Assembly (NCBI RefSeq): GCF_000225825.1
Contig: NZ_AGBX01000002.1
Location: 1 to 42,315, forward strand
Direction: 5' to 3'
DNA from: Brachybacterium squillarum M-6-3
Lineage (GTDB): Bacteria; Actinomycetota; Actinomycetes; Actinomycetales; Dermabacteraceae
DNA length: 42,315 nucleotides
Shown here: positions 1 to 6,520 of the stretch, piece after piece
Position numbering within the stretch: position 1 is the stretch's first letter
Layout of the letters: every line of letters starts with the position of its first letter
The notes under the pieces: generated by a model
Database searches by the model: none
Told to the model about the DNA's origin: nothing
Seen by the model: the letters and a program-made list of their open reading frames with translations, nothing else
Position numbers and translations under genes: made by a program

Positions 1-1
1 C

Positions 2-475
2 GAGCCCGAGCCCGAGCCCGCCTTGCCGACGCCCGCCCCGGCGGAACGAGCTGCCGTTGCGGCGACGCCGGCGCAGCCCTCCGCCGAGGCCGGTGCGAGC
101 GAGCGGCCCCTGGCCGAGCGCCTCGCGGCGCTGCCCGTGGACGGCGAGTTCTACGAGGAGGACCTGGCCGCCCTCCGCGACCAGGACATCGAGGCGCTGG
201 ACGCCGCCCTGCGGCGCCTGCCCGTCGCCGGTGAGTACGCGCCCGACGAGATCGCCTACCTGGCCACGCTCCCCGCGGGCTCCCTGGCCGCGCTGGACCA
301 GCGGCTGCGCGCCGCGCCGGTGGAGGAGGACTTCACCCCCGGTCAGGCCGTCATCATCGCCTCCCACCTGGACGTGGCGGGCGCAGAGCTGCCGCCCTCG
401 ATCCGCGGCCCCCTCACAGGCGACGAGTACACCTCGCTGGTGATCCACGCGGCCGTCGACGCCGGCAACGCATGA
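2..475 (+). CDS. C-terminal part of an unidentified protein with ~30-residue internal repeats (5' cut by window edge)
   Basis: The frame is open from base 2 to a TGA at 473-475, so the gene begins outside the window. Its first visible residues are a Glu-Pro run (EPEPEP) followed by a Pro/Ala-rich linker. The rest consists of about three and a half imperfect repeats of 29-32 residues. Each opens with a motif like LPVDGEFYEEDL or LPVAGEYAPDEI and ends with a leucine/arginine-rich helix such as LDAALRR or LDQRLRA. The third copy begins APVEEDFTPGQA and a partial fourth begins PLTGDEY. No catalytic motif is visible and I do not recognise the family. The acidic and Pro-rich linker suggests a multidomain protein whose N-terminal part is missing here. 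It converges on the HTH gene with a 10-base gap. Confidence 0.7.
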   Translation, partial: EPEPEPALPTPAPAERAAVAATPAQPSAEAGASERPLAERLAALPVDGEFYEEDLAALRDQDIEALDAALRRLPVAGEYAPDEIAYLATLPAGSLAALDQRLRAAPVEEDFTPGQAVIIASHLDVAGAELPPSIRGPLTGDEYTSLVIHAAVDAGNA

Positions 476-485
476 GAAGCACCCG

Positions 486-740
486 TCAGCGGCCGTCGGA
501 TGGCTCGGCGGACGACGGTTCGTCCTCGTCGTCCGGTGCCGTGTAGGACATGAGGTCTCCGGGCTGGCAGTCCAGGACCCGACAGATGGCGTCGAGGGTG
601 GAGAAGCGCACCGCCTTCGCGCGTCCGTTCTTGAGCACGGCGACGTTCGCGGGCGTGATGCCGATGGCGTCCGCGAAATCGCCGACGCTCATCCCGCGCT
701 CAGCCAGCATGCGATCGATCGTCACGCGGATCGTCATCAC
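486..740 (-). CDS. Small Cro/C1-type HTH regulator (YozG-like)
   Basis: This 84-residue protein is almost entirely one helix-turn-helix domain, roughly residues 6-65, containing MSVGDFADAIGITPANVAVLKNG in short: helices at about 18-26 and 29-38, then VRFSTLDAICRVLDCQPGDL typical of this family. An acidic tail of about 18 residues follows. Small regulators of this type are commonly encoded directly behind a DUF2975 membrane protein, and that is the case here. Its ATG overlaps the stop of the upstream DUF2975 gene by 4 bases (ATGA at 737-740), so the two are probably translationally coupled. It is the obvious candidate to bind the palindrome in the promoter of the pair, which is inference. The family assignment is firm and the target is not known. 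Confidence 0.9.
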   Translation of the reverse strand: MMTIRVTIDRMLAERGMSVGDFADAIGITPANVAVLKNGRAKAVRFSTLDAICRVLDCQPGDLMSYTAPDDEDEPSSAEPSDGR

Positions 741-1231
741 ACGACCTCGTCCAGCTCGGTGCGCAGGCGGATTGCGCTGCGCAGCAGGGAGCGCAGGACG
801 AGCGTGACGCAGGCGATCGCGATGAGGGTCAGGCAGGTCATCGCCTGGAGGAGGGCCACGAAGGGACTTCCCGCCTGACCGTTGCTGATCACGACGAACG
901 ATGCGATGACCAGGGCTCCGGCACCGCCGAGGGCGGCGATGAGCACATCGACGCGGCGCAGGGACGGGCGTGTCAGCACCGCGCCGATGTAGACCCGCTG
1001 CACGAGCAGCGCGACCATGCCGAGGGCGGCGAGCCCGAGGACCGTGATGGCGATGGCGATGGTGAGCAGAGGGTCACGAAGGCCGGCGTACTCGGGAAGA
1101 TCCCGGGCGACCTCTGCGGAGAGGCCTGGCAACAGGACGATCACCAGGAGGCCGACGAGCGCGAGCGCTGCCAGCAGGGTTTGCGTCGCGAGGACGAGGG
1201 CGAAGGGAGGGCGCGGAAGGTCGGGGATCAT
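737..1231 (-). CDS. DUF2975 family membrane protein
   Basis: A 164-residue protein with four predicted membrane helices at about 11-34, 54-78, 95-116 and 126-149. The pattern, including the conserved stretch after helix 2 (RVYIGAVLTRPSLRRVD) and the basic end LRSLLRSAIRLRTELDEVV, matches DUF2975 (YoaS-like) proteins. Their function is unknown, and they are usually paired with a small Cro/C1 regulator, as here. The ATG at 1231 lies 6 nt after a GATACT -10 box, so the mRNA is probably leaderless. No Shine-Dalgarno sequence is present. The gene and the HTH gene behind it form a two-gene operon. A shortened relative without an HTH partner lies at 30621-31058. Confidence 0.88.
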   Translation of the reverse strand: MIPDLPRPPFALVLATQTLLAALALVGLLVIVLLPGLSAEVARDLPEYAGLRDPLLTIAIAITVLGLAALGMVALLVQRVYIGAVLTRPSLRRVDVLIAALGGAGALVIASFVVISNGQAGSPFVALLQAMTCLTLIAIACVTLVLRSLLRSAIRLRTELDEVV

Positions 1232-1237
1232 GCATCG

Positions 1238-1266
1238 AGTATCGATAGATATCTATCGACTGCCAA
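1238..1266 (-). promoter_or_regulatory. Promoter with an 18-bp perfect palindrome filling the spacer
   Basis: On the minus strand TTGGCA (1261-1266) is followed by a 17-nt spacer and GATACT (1238-1243), then 6 nt and the ATG of the DUF2975 gene. The perfect palindrome TCGATAGATATCTATCGA covers 1242-1259, that is, almost the whole spacer and the edge of the -10 box. A repressor bound there would block RNA polymerase. The HTH protein of the same operon is the likely ligand, by inference. Confidence 0.75.
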
Positions 1267-1270
1267 TAGG

Positions 1271-3274
1271 TCATGCCTGCGTATCGAGGCTGTCCCCGAT
1301 GTGTGGTGTCGCCGCCGGACTCGGCAGGGCCACCGGCAGCATCGCCAGCCAGATGCCCATCGCGGCGGCGACCAGCACCGGCCCGGTGTCGTTGACGGAC
1401 CAGCCGATCCACACGCCCACCACGAGCGCCACCCGCACGGCGTAGGAGGCGGGGTGGGCGGCATCCAGCGCCGCCAGTCGGCGCAGGCCCAGGCGTCGCG
1501 GCATCAGGATCGCCACCGAGGCGAGGATCGCGAGGATCAGCACCACGCCCAGCCCGGGGTAGTCGATCCCCATCGACAGGTTCAGCGTGACCTTGTGGGT
1601 GATGACCCGCAGCAGCTCCCCGGAGAGCAGGTCGTCGATGAAGCGTCCCAGGTGGGTGCGGTCCTCGACGGGGCGCAGCCAGTCCAGGAACGACACCCCG
1701 AGCACCGCCAGGCCGCCGGCGACGGCCAGGGCGATCACGTGCCAGGGCCGCACCCGGATGCCGGAGACCAGCAGGGCCAGCAGTCCGAAGGCGGGCACCG
1801 TCGCCAGCATCGAGCCGAAGTCCGCACCCATCGAGGGGGTCACGCAGATCCCCGCCACCACGGCGCCGACCACGAGCGTCCAGATCACCCGGGCGCGCGG
1901 CGTGCGCACCACGGTGAACAGGCACAGCATCGTCATCAGCGCCGCGCCGAGCACCAGGCCGAACAGGTGGTTGGAGATGCCGTAGAAGCGGCCGCCGGAG
2001 ATGGGCAGCGCCCCCATCGGGGAGGACAGCTGGAAGCGGGAGCCGGTCGCGGACTCCAGCAGCACCAGCCCCGTCACCAGCGCCGCCGAGACGCCGAGGG
2101 GCCCGTGCCGCCAGCGCCGCCACGGCCCCAGCAGCACGATCGCGCTCAGCACGGCGGCCCCCGCCCAGACCACGGCGGTCAGCGCCAGCACGGGATGCTC
2201 GGCGCGCCACCACGGCACTGCCGAGGCGTATAGCCCGGCGGGCGCGGCGAGCGGGGCGATGGTCGCGAGCGCCCGCGCCACCGAGGCCAGCCGCGGACGG
2301 CGCGCCAGGCGTGGCACCAGCAGCACCACCACGCCTGCCAGGCCCGGCAGCACCCAGCTGACCAGCGCCACGATCGTGCCCTCGTCCACCAGGGACGCGG
2401 CGAGGCTGCGGTCCAGGGCCAGCTGCTGCGGGTCCTCCTCGGCCACGCCCTGGAAGGGCTGCCCGGTGATCAGCCCCTCGGCCTCGGCGCCGTAGGAGGC
2501 GAGGATCGTCGGCAGGACGTCGGTGAGGGTCACGACCCCCGTCTGCTTGGTGGCGCCGCTGGTCAGGGCCGTCCCGGCGAATCCGGTGTCCATCACGACC
2601 TGCAGGCCGACGCTGCGGGAGGCGACGGCGCCGCTGCGCTCCATCTCGACCGGGTCCTCCGGGTCGGTGGCGGCGACGGAGGCGAGCAGGGTGCGAGGCA
2701 GCTCGGCGGCATGGCAGCCGCCGGCGGCGTCGAGGATCGTGCCGACGCGGGTGTCGAGGTCCTGCACGGCGGCGGCGCGGTCCGGGTCGTCGTGGGTGGG
2801 CAGGCCTCCGGCGTCGACGAGGACGATGTCGTCCCCGGTCAGGGCCTCCTCGAGGGCGGCGGTGTCCGGCGCGGTGGTGGCGTCGATCTCGGTGGTGGCG
2901 ACGTCGAGCTGCTGCCACTGGTCGATCGCGGGGTTGGGGATGCCGGAGGAGGCGGGGGCCGTCTCGGCGAGGCCGCGGTAGCCGCTGCGCAGCGTCTCCA
3001 TGCCCTGGCGCTTCGTGGACACCATCGTGGTGGAGGTGGTGTTCATGGCCGCCACGCCCGCGTGCTCGGCCAGGCACTGCAGCGCCGGGGTGTCCTCGGC
3101 GGAGATGTCCTCCCAGCTCAGGCCGGCGGTGGCGATGACCAGCCGCACCGGATCGGTGTGGGCGGTGTCCTCGGCGCGGGCCGGTGCGGCGGGGACCAGG
3201 AGGAGGGCGCCCAGGGTGCCGAGGGCCAGCAGCATGGCCGTGACGACGGCGGGGAGTCGGCGCAGGGAGGGCAT
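1271..3274 (-). CDS. Exported membrane protein with degenerate alkaline-phosphatase-like ectodomain
   Basis: This 667-residue protein has an N-terminal signal peptide (arginines at 5-6, hydrophobic 8-30, likely cleavage after ARA at 34). An extracytoplasmic domain at about 40-298 follows, and then a membrane domain with roughly ten helices from residue 301 to the end. The ectodomain has the layout of the alkaline phosphatase superfamily (VRLVIATAGLSWEDI, VLVDAGGLPTHDD, TGVVTLTDVLPTIL), but the Asp normally binding metal at the start is replaced by TAG. The membrane part contains GGRFYGISNHLFG, which I recall from actinobacterial proteins of this architecture. Substrate and role are unknown. 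The start at 3274 is chosen because TACGAT (minus strand, 3281-3286) lies 6 nt upstream and the signal peptide begins at once. Confidence 0.8.
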   Translation of the reverse strand: MPSLRRLPAVVTAMLLALGTLGALLLVPAAPARAEDTAHTDPVRLVIATAGLSWEDISAEDTPALQCLAEHAGVAAMNTTSTTMVSTKRQGMETLRSGYRGLAETAPASSGIPNPAIDQWQQLDVATTEIDATTAPDTAALEEALTGDDIVLVDAGGLPTHDDPDRAAAVQDLDTRVGTILDAAGGCHAAELPRTLLASVAATDPEDPVEMERSGAVASRSVGLQVVMDTGFAGTALTSGATKQTGVVTLTDVLPTILASYGAEAEGLITGQPFQGVAEEDPQQLALDRSLAASLVDEGTIVALVSWVLPGLAGVVVLLVPRLARRPRLASVARALATIAPLAAPAGLYASAVPWWRAEHPVLALTAVVWAGAAVLSAIVLLGPWRRWRHGPLGVSAALVTGLVLLESATGSRFQLSSPMGALPISGGRFYGISNHLFGLVLGAALMTMLCLFTVVRTPRARVIWTLVVGAVVAGICVTPSMGADFGSMLATVPAFGLLALLVSGIRVRPWHVIALAVAGGLAVLGVSFLDWLRPVEDRTHLGRFIDDLLSGELLRVITHKVTLNLSMGIDYPGLGVVLILAILASVAILMPRRLGLRRLAALDAAHPASYAVRVALVVGVWIGWSVNDTGPVLVAAAMGIWLAMLPVALPSPAATPHIGDSLDTQA

Positions 3275-3390
3275 GGATCGATCGTAAAGGCGGGGCCCGC
3301 TGGGCCGCGGCGGGGGCGGTGACCGCACGGTGAGGATCGTGCGGAGATCACGCCCGGGCGGCGGCTCGGGGGACGACGGGAGCGGCCGCA

Positions 3391-3419
3391 TTGACCACCC
3401 GGGGCGGGGGCCATACGGT
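3391..3419 (+). promoter_or_regulatory. Promoter of the leader ORF and GntR gene
   Basis: TTGACC (3391-3396), a 17-nt spacer and TACGGT (3414-3419) form one of the best -35/-10 pairs in the window. Transcription would start near 3426, about 33 nt before the leader ORF and 86 nt before the GntR start. Confidence 0.65.
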
Positions 3420-3458
3420 GCCCAGGACCCGCCCCGACCAGCCCGCCCCGGAGGCACC

Positions 3459-3515
3459 TTGACCCGCATCTACCGCCCCGTGCCCGCCCGGCGCCCCGAG
3501 AGGGCCGTGCGATGA
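3459..3515 (+). CDS. Possible 18-codon leader peptide coupled to the GntR gene
   Basis: GGAGG at 3450-3454 stands a few bases before a TTG start at 3459. The frame encodes 18 residues, strongly basic with five Arg (MTRIYRPVPARRPERAVR), and its TGA at 3513-3515 overlaps the ATG of the GntR regulator at 3512-3514. The arrangement allows translational coupling or a leader-peptide control. It is downstream of a good promoter and so would be transcribed. Against it: it is very short, uses TTG, and GC-rich DNA gives open frames by chance. It may only be a fortuitous frame in a leader. Confidence 0.4.
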   Translation: MTRIYRPVPARRPERAVR

Positions 3516-3925
3516 GCGGGCTGCGCCTCGACGCCGCCGACCCGGCCCCGCCCTACGAGCAGATCCGCCGCGGCATCCGCCGCCAGATCAGCGAGGGCGT
3601 GCTGGAGGCGGGGGACCGGCTGCCCGCGATCCGGGCGCTCGCCGAGGAGCTGGGCCTCGCCCCCGGCACCGTCGCCCGCACTTACAAGGAGCTCGAGGAG
3701 GAGGGCTGGGTGACCACGCGCCGGGGCGCCGGCACCCGCGTCTCCCCGGAGGGCGTGCGTGCCGCGCGGACGGTGGAAGGCCCGCCGGGGTCGGCGACGC
3801 CGGTGGCGACCGAGCTGCGGGAGCTGCTCGCCGGACCGGTGCGGGAGGCCCGCTCGCAGGGGTACCGGGACGACGAGATCGCCGCCGCCCTGCGCCAGGT
3901 GCTGCGCGGCACTGATCCCGCGTGA
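3512..3925 (+). CDS. GntR family transcriptional regulator, YtrA subfamily
   Basis: A 137-residue protein with a winged helix-turn-helix at about residues 10-75. PPYEQIRRGIRRQI, AGDRLPAIRALAEELGLAPGTVARTYKELEEEGWV and the wing TRRGAGTRV are typical of GntR. The short C-terminal part (about 55 residues, two helices) lacks a ligand-binding FadR or HutC domain, which is the mark of the YtrA group. YtrA regulators usually repress a following ABC transporter operon. None is present here, since the next gene is a GNAT acetyltransferase 64 nt downstream, so the target is either itself or elsewhere. A weak AGAGG lies 9-13 nt before the ATG, and the upstream leader frame overlaps the start. Confidence 0.9.
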   Translation: MSGLRLDAADPAPPYEQIRRGIRRQISEGVLEAGDRLPAIRALAEELGLAPGTVARTYKELEEEGWVTTRRGAGTRVSPEGVRAARTVEGPPGSATPVATELRELLAGPVREARSQGYRDDEIAAALRQVLRGTDPA

Positions 3926-3989
3926 GTCCGGGTGCCCTTGTGAGCCCGGGTGCCTTCGTGATCCTGTGCGCTGCGCGGAGGGCCTGGAC

Positions 3990-4556
3990 ATGACCGTCCC
4001 GGACCGCGGTGACGGGCCCTCACGGCCGGGTGCGGACGCTGGAACGGGACAGGTCGGTCTGTGGCTCCTCCCGCTCGGACCCGAGCACGACGCGGCGATC
4101 CTCGCTGGTCAGGATCCCGCACTGGCCCGAGAGATCAGCGGTGCACCGTGGACTCCCGCCACCCTCTCCGCCTTCCTCGGGCGCTGCGCCGGGTGGAGCA
4201 CGGACGGCCCCCTGCGGGAGCTCGCCGCCCTGGACACCCGCACGGGTGTGCTGCTCGGCGGGGGAGGGATCGCCCGGCTCGGCCCGGGGATCGACCGCGG
4301 CGAGGCGACGCTCAGCTACTGGCTGCTGGCCGCCCATCGTGGCCGCGGGCTCGGGCACGTGGTGGCCGCAGCGCTCGTGGCCCTGGCCGCGCAGGACCCG
4401 CGAATCGACCGACTCGTGCTGCGCATCGCCCCGGACAACCCCGCCTCCCAGGCCGTGGCCCGCCAACTCGGAGCCGCGGCCACCGGCAGGGAGGAGCCCC
4501 ACCCGGCAGGCGGTGGACGCCGCGCCCGCCGTTGGGAGCTGGCACTGCGGCGCTGA
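3990..4556 (+). CDS. GNAT family N-acetyltransferase (RimJ/RimL-like)
   Basis: The 188-residue product has the GNAT fold signature. The acetyl-CoA loop HRGRGLGHVVAAAL lies near residue 112, preceded by the strand ATLSYWLL and followed by RIDRLVLRIAPDNPASQAVARQLGA, the motif B helix in which the Asn and Ser/Ala positions are conserved. The first 20 residues are a disordered Gly/Pro/Asp-rich stretch. The substrate cannot be read from sequence, and RimJ/RimL-type proteins acetylate protein N-termini or small amines. The start at 3990 has GGAG 12-15 nt upstream (gcggagggcctggac). A 17-nt imperfect tandem repeat (ccgggtgcc...tgtga type, about 3928-3962) lies in the gap before it. Confidence 0.85.
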   Translation: MTVPDRGDGPSRPGADAGTGQVGLWLLPLGPEHDAAILAGQDPALAREISGAPWTPATLSAFLGRCAGWSTDGPLRELAALDTRTGVLLGGGGIARLGPGIDRGEATLSYWLLAAHRGRGLGHVVAAALVALAAQDPRIDRLVLRIAPDNPASQAVARQLGAAATGREEPHPAGGGRRARRWELALRR

Positions 4557-4713
4557 CGCGGCCTCCGCCCCAGCCCCGACCTCAGCCGCAACCGGTCTCG
4601 GCGACTGAAGGTCCCGTTTTTCGTCGCAGCCCCGGTCGGCCTCGGCGCCCGGCGTCCCGACCCTTCGCGCCATCCGTACTCCTGCTCGGGGTGCCCTGTC
4701 CAGCAGACACACT

Positions 4714-4749
4714 CAGGCGACACGTCGCGTGCATAATGCAGGTCGCCTG
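4714..4749. repeat. Inverted repeat with nested near-palindrome in a 277-base gap
   Basis: Arms CAGGCGAC (4714-4721) and GTCGCCTG (4742-4749) enclose TGCATAATGCA (4730-4740), which is itself symmetric about a central A. The remainder of the gap 4557-4833 shows no gene. The site lies about 85 nt before the next GNAT gene and could be an operator or a hairpin. Confidence 0.4.
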
Positions 4750-4833
4750 CTCCTGGGCTGTTTCGGATGGACACGGCACGCGTTGCGCGGCCGGGGCGGC
4801 CCGGGAGGGTGCGGGCCGTGGCACGCTGAGCCC

Positions 4834-5499
4834 ATGACCGCCGTGCCCGCTTTGTCCGATGCCCCCGCGATCCGCCTGATCCGCCCCACGACTGCGCTGA
4901 TCCCCGCCTACCTCGACATCCTGGCCGAGATGCACGGCGGCCCGCTCGACGGCTCGGGCATCCACGGGGAGGCGACCGCGCCCCGGACCGAGGAGGAGGC
5001 CTGCGCCCTCATCGCGGAGCAGCGCGCCGCCGAGGAGCCCGGCACCGTGTTGCCCGAGGGCCTTGTGCCCTGCAGCTTCCGCTGGATCGTGCCCGCCGGG
5101 ACAGGGCCGGAGGATGACCAGGTCACCGAGGGACGGCACGCGGACCCTGCCGCTGACGAACCCGGGGCCACGGTGACGGCCCCGCCGAACAGCCCCGTGC
5201 TGGGATTCCTCGCCATCCGGCACGTGCTGAACCGGTACCTCTTCGACCTCGGCGGGCACATCGGCTACTCGGTGCGTCCCTCCCAGCGCCGTCGCGGCGT
5301 CGCCCGCGCCGCGCTGCTGCAGGGCCTCGCCGAGAGCGCGGCCCTGGGCATCGACCCGGTGCTGGTGACCTGCGCGGAGGACAACGTGGGCTCCCGCGGC
5401 GTGCTCGAATCGGCCGGCGGGGCCTACGAGGAGGCCCGGGGCGGGGTCCGCCGCTACTGGTTCGGCGCCGGCCCCCGCCCCACCGGCCCCACCGCCTGA
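4834..5499 (+). CDS. GNAT family N-acetyltransferase (COG3981-like)
   Basis: A 221-residue acetyltransferase. The conserved half is C-terminal: VLGFLAIRHVLNRYLFDLGGHIGYSVRPSQRRRGVARAAL in outline, with the acetyl-CoA loop SQRRRGVA near residue 150, then LGIDPVLVTCAEDNVGSRGVLESAGG. This pattern is that of the COG3981 group, whose substrate is unknown. Between the N-terminal part (IRLIRPTTALIPAYLDILAEM) and the conserved strands there is an insertion of about 30 residues rich in Asp, Pro and Ala (around residues 88-122) that I do not expect in the family. CACGCT at 4822-4827 with a 6-nt spacer before the ATG suggests leaderless transcription. Confidence 0.85.
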   Translation: MTAVPALSDAPAIRLIRPTTALIPAYLDILAEMHGGPLDGSGIHGEATAPRTEEEACALIAEQRAAEEPGTVLPEGLVPCSFRWIVPAGTGPEDDQVTEGRHADPAADEPGATVTAPPNSPVLGFLAIRHVLNRYLFDLGGHIGYSVRPSQRRRGVARAALLQGLAESAALGIDPVLVTCAEDNVGSRGVLESAGGAYEEARGGVRRYWFGAGPRPTGPTA

Positions 5500-5534
5500 G
5501 CTGGACCGCGGCGGCCGGAGGGCCGCGCGCGCAC

Positions 5535-5540
5535 TAGGCT
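5535..5540 (+). promoter_or_regulatory. -10 box of pheA (likely leaderless)
   Basis: TAGGCT at 5535-5540 is followed by 8 nt and the pheA ATG. No Shine-Dalgarno sequence is present and no convincing -35 box is visible. Confidence 0.55.
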
Positions 5541-5548
5541 CGGCTGTC

Positions 5549-6520
5549 ATGCGGTACGGATTCCTCGGCCCCGAGACCACCTTCACCCACCAGGCGTTGC
5601 TGCAGGCGCTCGCGGAGGGTCCCGCCGGCGCGACCGACGCCGAGGTCGAGATCGTGCCCTTCGCCTCCGTGGCCACGGCCACCGCCGACCTCATCGCCGG
5701 GGACATCGACGCCCTGATGGCCCCCATCGAGAACTCGGTGGAGGGAGGCGTCTCCGGCACACTCGACGTGCTCGCCGCGACCGACGCGATCACCATCGTC
5801 GCCGAGCAGATCGTGCAGATCGGCTTCGTGCTGGCCGCGAAGGAGCCCACCGCGCTGGAGGACCTGACCGTGGTCTCCTCCCACCCGCACGCCCAGGCGC
5901 AGGTGCAGGGCTGGCTGCGCGCGCACGTCCCCGAGGCGGATGTCGCCGCCGCCTCCTCGACCGCGGCCGCCGCGCGGGACCTCGCCGCCATGGATGCGGA
6001 CGAGGCGTACGGACGCGCCGCCGTCTGCTCGGCGCTCGCCGCCCGGCACTTCGGCCTGGAGGTGCTCGCCGAGGGCATCGAGGACGTGTCCGGCGCCCGC
6101 ACCCGCTTCGTGCTGGTCGCCCGGGAGGGTCGCATCCCGGCCCGCACCGGCGCCGACAAGACCACCGTCGTGATCCACCTGCCGCACAACCGCTCCGGTG
6201 CGCTGCTGGAGGCCCTGGAGATGCTCCGTTCCAACGGGGTGAACATGTCGCGCATCGAGTCGCGGCCGATCGGGGACTTCCTGGGCCGGTACTCCTTCTC
6301 CATCGACATGGAGGGGCACCTGGAGGACCGTCGCGTCGCCGCGGCCCTGCGCTCCCTGCACCGCATGTGCCCGGTGGTGCACTACCTGGGCTCCTACCCG
6401 CGGGTCGACGGCACCCGTCCCGAGGTGCGGGAGGACTTCGAGGACGTCACCTACGACGAGGCGCACCGCTGGATCGAGGACCTCGGCGGGATGATCACAC
6501 CGTCGTCGAGCGCGGGCTGA
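5549..6520 (+). CDS. pheA: Prephenate dehydratase
   Basis: The 323-residue enzyme converts prephenate to phenylpyruvate, the committed step of phenylalanine synthesis, in the cytoplasm. The catalytic domain spans about residues 1-195, with FLGPETTFTHQAL at the start, APIENSVEGGVSGT at 58-71 and the catalytic TRF at 185-187. A regulatory ACT domain follows at about 203-285, with GALL at 217-220 and ESRP at 237-240, the phenylalanine-binding motifs, so feedback inhibition by phenylalanine is expected. It is a monofunctional dehydratase without a chorismate mutase domain. Its 3' end overlaps the end of the convergent lipid kinase gene by 26 bases. Confidence 0.97.
   Translation: MRYGFLGPETTFTHQALLQALAEGPAGATDAEVEIVPFASVATATADLIAGDIDALMAPIENSVEGGVSGTLDVLAATDAITIVAEQIVQIGFVLAAKEPTALEDLTVVSSHPHAQAQVQGWLRAHVPEADVAAASSTAAAARDLAAMDADEAYGRAAVCSALAARHFGLEVLAEGIEDVSGARTRFVLVAREGRIPARTGADKTTVVIHLPHNRSGALLEALEMLRSNGVNMSRIESRPIGDFLGRYSFSIDMEGHLEDRRVAAALRSLHRMCPVVHYLGSYPRVDGTRPEVREDFEDVTYDEAHRWIEDLGGMITPSSSAG

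Noticed and set aside
3926..3989. 17-nt tandem repeat between the GntR and GNAT genes as a regulatory array
   Set aside because: Only two imperfect copies in a GC-rich gap. It is too little to support a function.
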